64,000 nucleotides of DNA from Salvelinus alpinus (lineage: Eukaryota; Chordata; Actinopteri; Salmoniformes; Salmonidae), in NCBI RefSeq assembly GCF_045679555.1, contig NC_092099.1, forward strand, positions 11,900,576-11,964,575, read 5' to 3'. The notes beneath the pieces were generated by a model. It was not told where the DNA came from. It did no database searches and saw nothing but the letters and a program-made list of their open reading frames with translations. Shown one piece after another: positions 62,430-64,000 of this stretch (positions are counted from its first letter, which is position 1; each line of letters opens with the position of its first letter). Made by a program: the position numbers and the translations under genes.

Positions 62430-63566
62430 TTTTTTGTTATCTGACTGGCTGGTGTTGCCTGGAGCTCCCACATCTGATAGCGGAGTCGAAGGAGCACAGC
62501 AAGAGGAGCAAGGCAATCAATGATAGTCGCATAAGCCTCCTCCAACGTAATTTTAAAGAATTTGGCAGTATGTCCCAACGGCCTCACAACCGTAGACCAC
62601 ATGTAACCATGCCATCCCAGGACCTCCACATCCGGCTTCTTCACCTGGGGGATCGTCTGAGACCAGCCACACGGACAGATGATGAAACTGTGGGTTTGCA
62701 CAACCGAATATTTTTGCACAAACTGTCAGAAACATCTCAGGAAAGCTTATCTGTGGGCTTGTCATCCTCACCAGGATCTTGACCTGACTGTAGTTTGGTG
62801 TCGTAACCGACTTCAATGGACAAATGCTCACCTTTGATTGTCACTGGCACGCTGGAGAAGTGTGCTCTTTGTGGATGAATCCCAGGTTCAAATGTACCGG
62901 GTAGATAGCAGACGTGTCGTCGTGTGGGAGGTTTGCTGATGTCAACGTTGTGAACAGAGTGCCCCATGGTGGCGGTGAGGTTATGGTATGGGCAGCAATA
63001 AGCTATGAACAACGATCACAATTGCATTTTATTGATGGCAATTTGAATGCACAGAGATACCATGACGAGATCCTGAGGCCCATTCTCGTGCCATTCATAC
63101 GCCGCCATCACCTCATGCAAGGATCTGTATACAATACCTGGAATCTGAAAATGTCCCAGTTCTTCCATGGCCTGCATACTCATCAAACATGTCACCCATT
63201 GAGCATGTTTGCGATGCTCGGGATCGACGTGTATGACAGTGTGTTCCAATTCCCACCAATATCCAACAACTTTTCCAAGCCATTGAAGAGGAGTGGGACA
63301 ACATTCCACAGGCCACAATTAACAGCCTGATCAACTCTATGCAAAGGAGATGTGTCGTGCTGCATGAGGCAAATAGTGGTCACACCATATACTGACGGCC
63401 CTACATTTTTTTAAGGTATCTGTGACCAATAGATGCATATCTGCATTCCCAGTCATGTGAAATCCATAGATTAGGGCCTAATGAATTTATTTAAATTGAC
63501 AGATTTCCTTATATGAACTGTAACTCTTTGAAATTGTTGCATGTTGCGTTTATATTTTTATGCAGT
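62430..63566 (+). mobile_element. Tc1-like relic, family F, left-truncated
   Basis: Coding relics in several frames include MPSQDLHIRLLHLGDRLRPA, EVMVWAAISYEQRSQLHF, DGNLNAQRYHDEILRPILVP and, frameshifted, a worn PIEHVWD region. The right end AACTCTTTGAAATTGTTGCA to TTTTTATGCAGTG is present next to TA; the left end is missing. Confidence 0.8.
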
Positions 63567-63567
63567 G

Positions 63568-64000
63568 TATAAAAGTGTGGCGCGAATAATAGCCACGGCT
63601 GACCGAAATCCTTCTGCTGCTCAGACATCAGCGTACTTGGTAACTGGAAAGCACCTTTACTTATTGATACACCCCGATCTCAATGAGTGGAGGCCAAACA
63701 CCAATATTGGAATTTGAACGATTGTCTTCTGCTCTCGCTTTGATCTCAGTTGGATGAAGATACCACCCTGGAACTGTTTGAACAGGAACCTTGTCCATTT
63801 TTCGCACTGGAAAGAACATTTGGGAATCCAACCAGAGATTGAGCTACTATGGAATTCCACATAAACACATTCAATGCAGCCTTTTATCAATCCTTTAATC
63901 CCTATTGGTGTGAGCATGTACAACTGTGTGTACCTCAATACTGCTTAGGCTATCTCCCTCTTAAATTCCTCACTTTCTTGTTTAGAATCATTGTTGCTTG
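63568..64000. other. No recognisable feature
   Basis: The last 430 bp show no family match or convincing reading frame. Upstream of PRPF40A in tetrapods lies ARL6IP6, but nothing here resembles it. Confidence 0.4.

Overview
This window is a piece of a salmonid fish nuclear genome (trout, salmon or char; genus not resolvable by eye). The evidence is its repeats: several Tc1/mariner families flanked by TA, an HpaI-type tRNA-derived SINE, LINE tails, hAT elements with 8-bp target duplications, and at least 16 copies of a palindromic element carrying the motif AAATGGCACCCTATTCC. No rRNA, free-standing tRNA, CRISPR array or prokaryotic feature is present.

Two conserved protein-coding genes face each other tail to tail. 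On the + strand, 2125-25462, lie 18 common coding exons plus three alternative last exons of the formin FMNL2. The first ~235 codons lie left of the window. The exons cover the end of the FH3/DID region, the coiled coil, FH1 (two proline runs), the complete FH2 domain and the DAD. On the - strand, 58045 down to 29888, lies a complete PRPF40A: 27 coding exons, 881 codons, closing in one frame. It has an M/P/G-rich N terminus, two WW domains, six FF domains and an RS/K-rich tail. In tetrapods FMNL2 and PRPF40A are also convergent neighbours (FMNL3 pairs with PRPF40B), so the pairing supports both names. The genes are functionally unrelated: FMNL2 nucleates and elongates actin at the cell periphery, and PRPF40A acts in U1 snRNP-linked 5' splice-site recognition.

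Layout: 1-2124, intron with a Tc1 relic and a 240-bp CT repeat; 2125-22661, FMNL2 exons with repeat-filled introns, including a 37-bp minisatellite at 15200-16340 and a hAT insertion at 17532-19041; 22570-25462, three mutually exclusive FMNL2 last exons; 25463-29887, the 3'-UTR/intergenic junction containing a Tc1 copy interrupted by a SINE tail; 29888-48351, most PRPF40A exons, one intron holding a 4-kb hAT insertion and another a Tc1 copy; 48352-55166, a 6.8-kb intron made of nested transposons; 55167-58045, the N-terminal exons; 58046-64000, upstream DNA with LINE and Tc1 debris and no recognisable gene.

Most notable: the three alternative FMNL2 C termini that share one splice phase; three FMNL2 acceptors abutted by expanded simple repeats (CT, GT and a 37-bp minisatellite); the hAT insertion with a perfect 8-bp duplication and a fossil hATC motif; and two unexplained inverted repeats (7993-8737 and 41939-42051).
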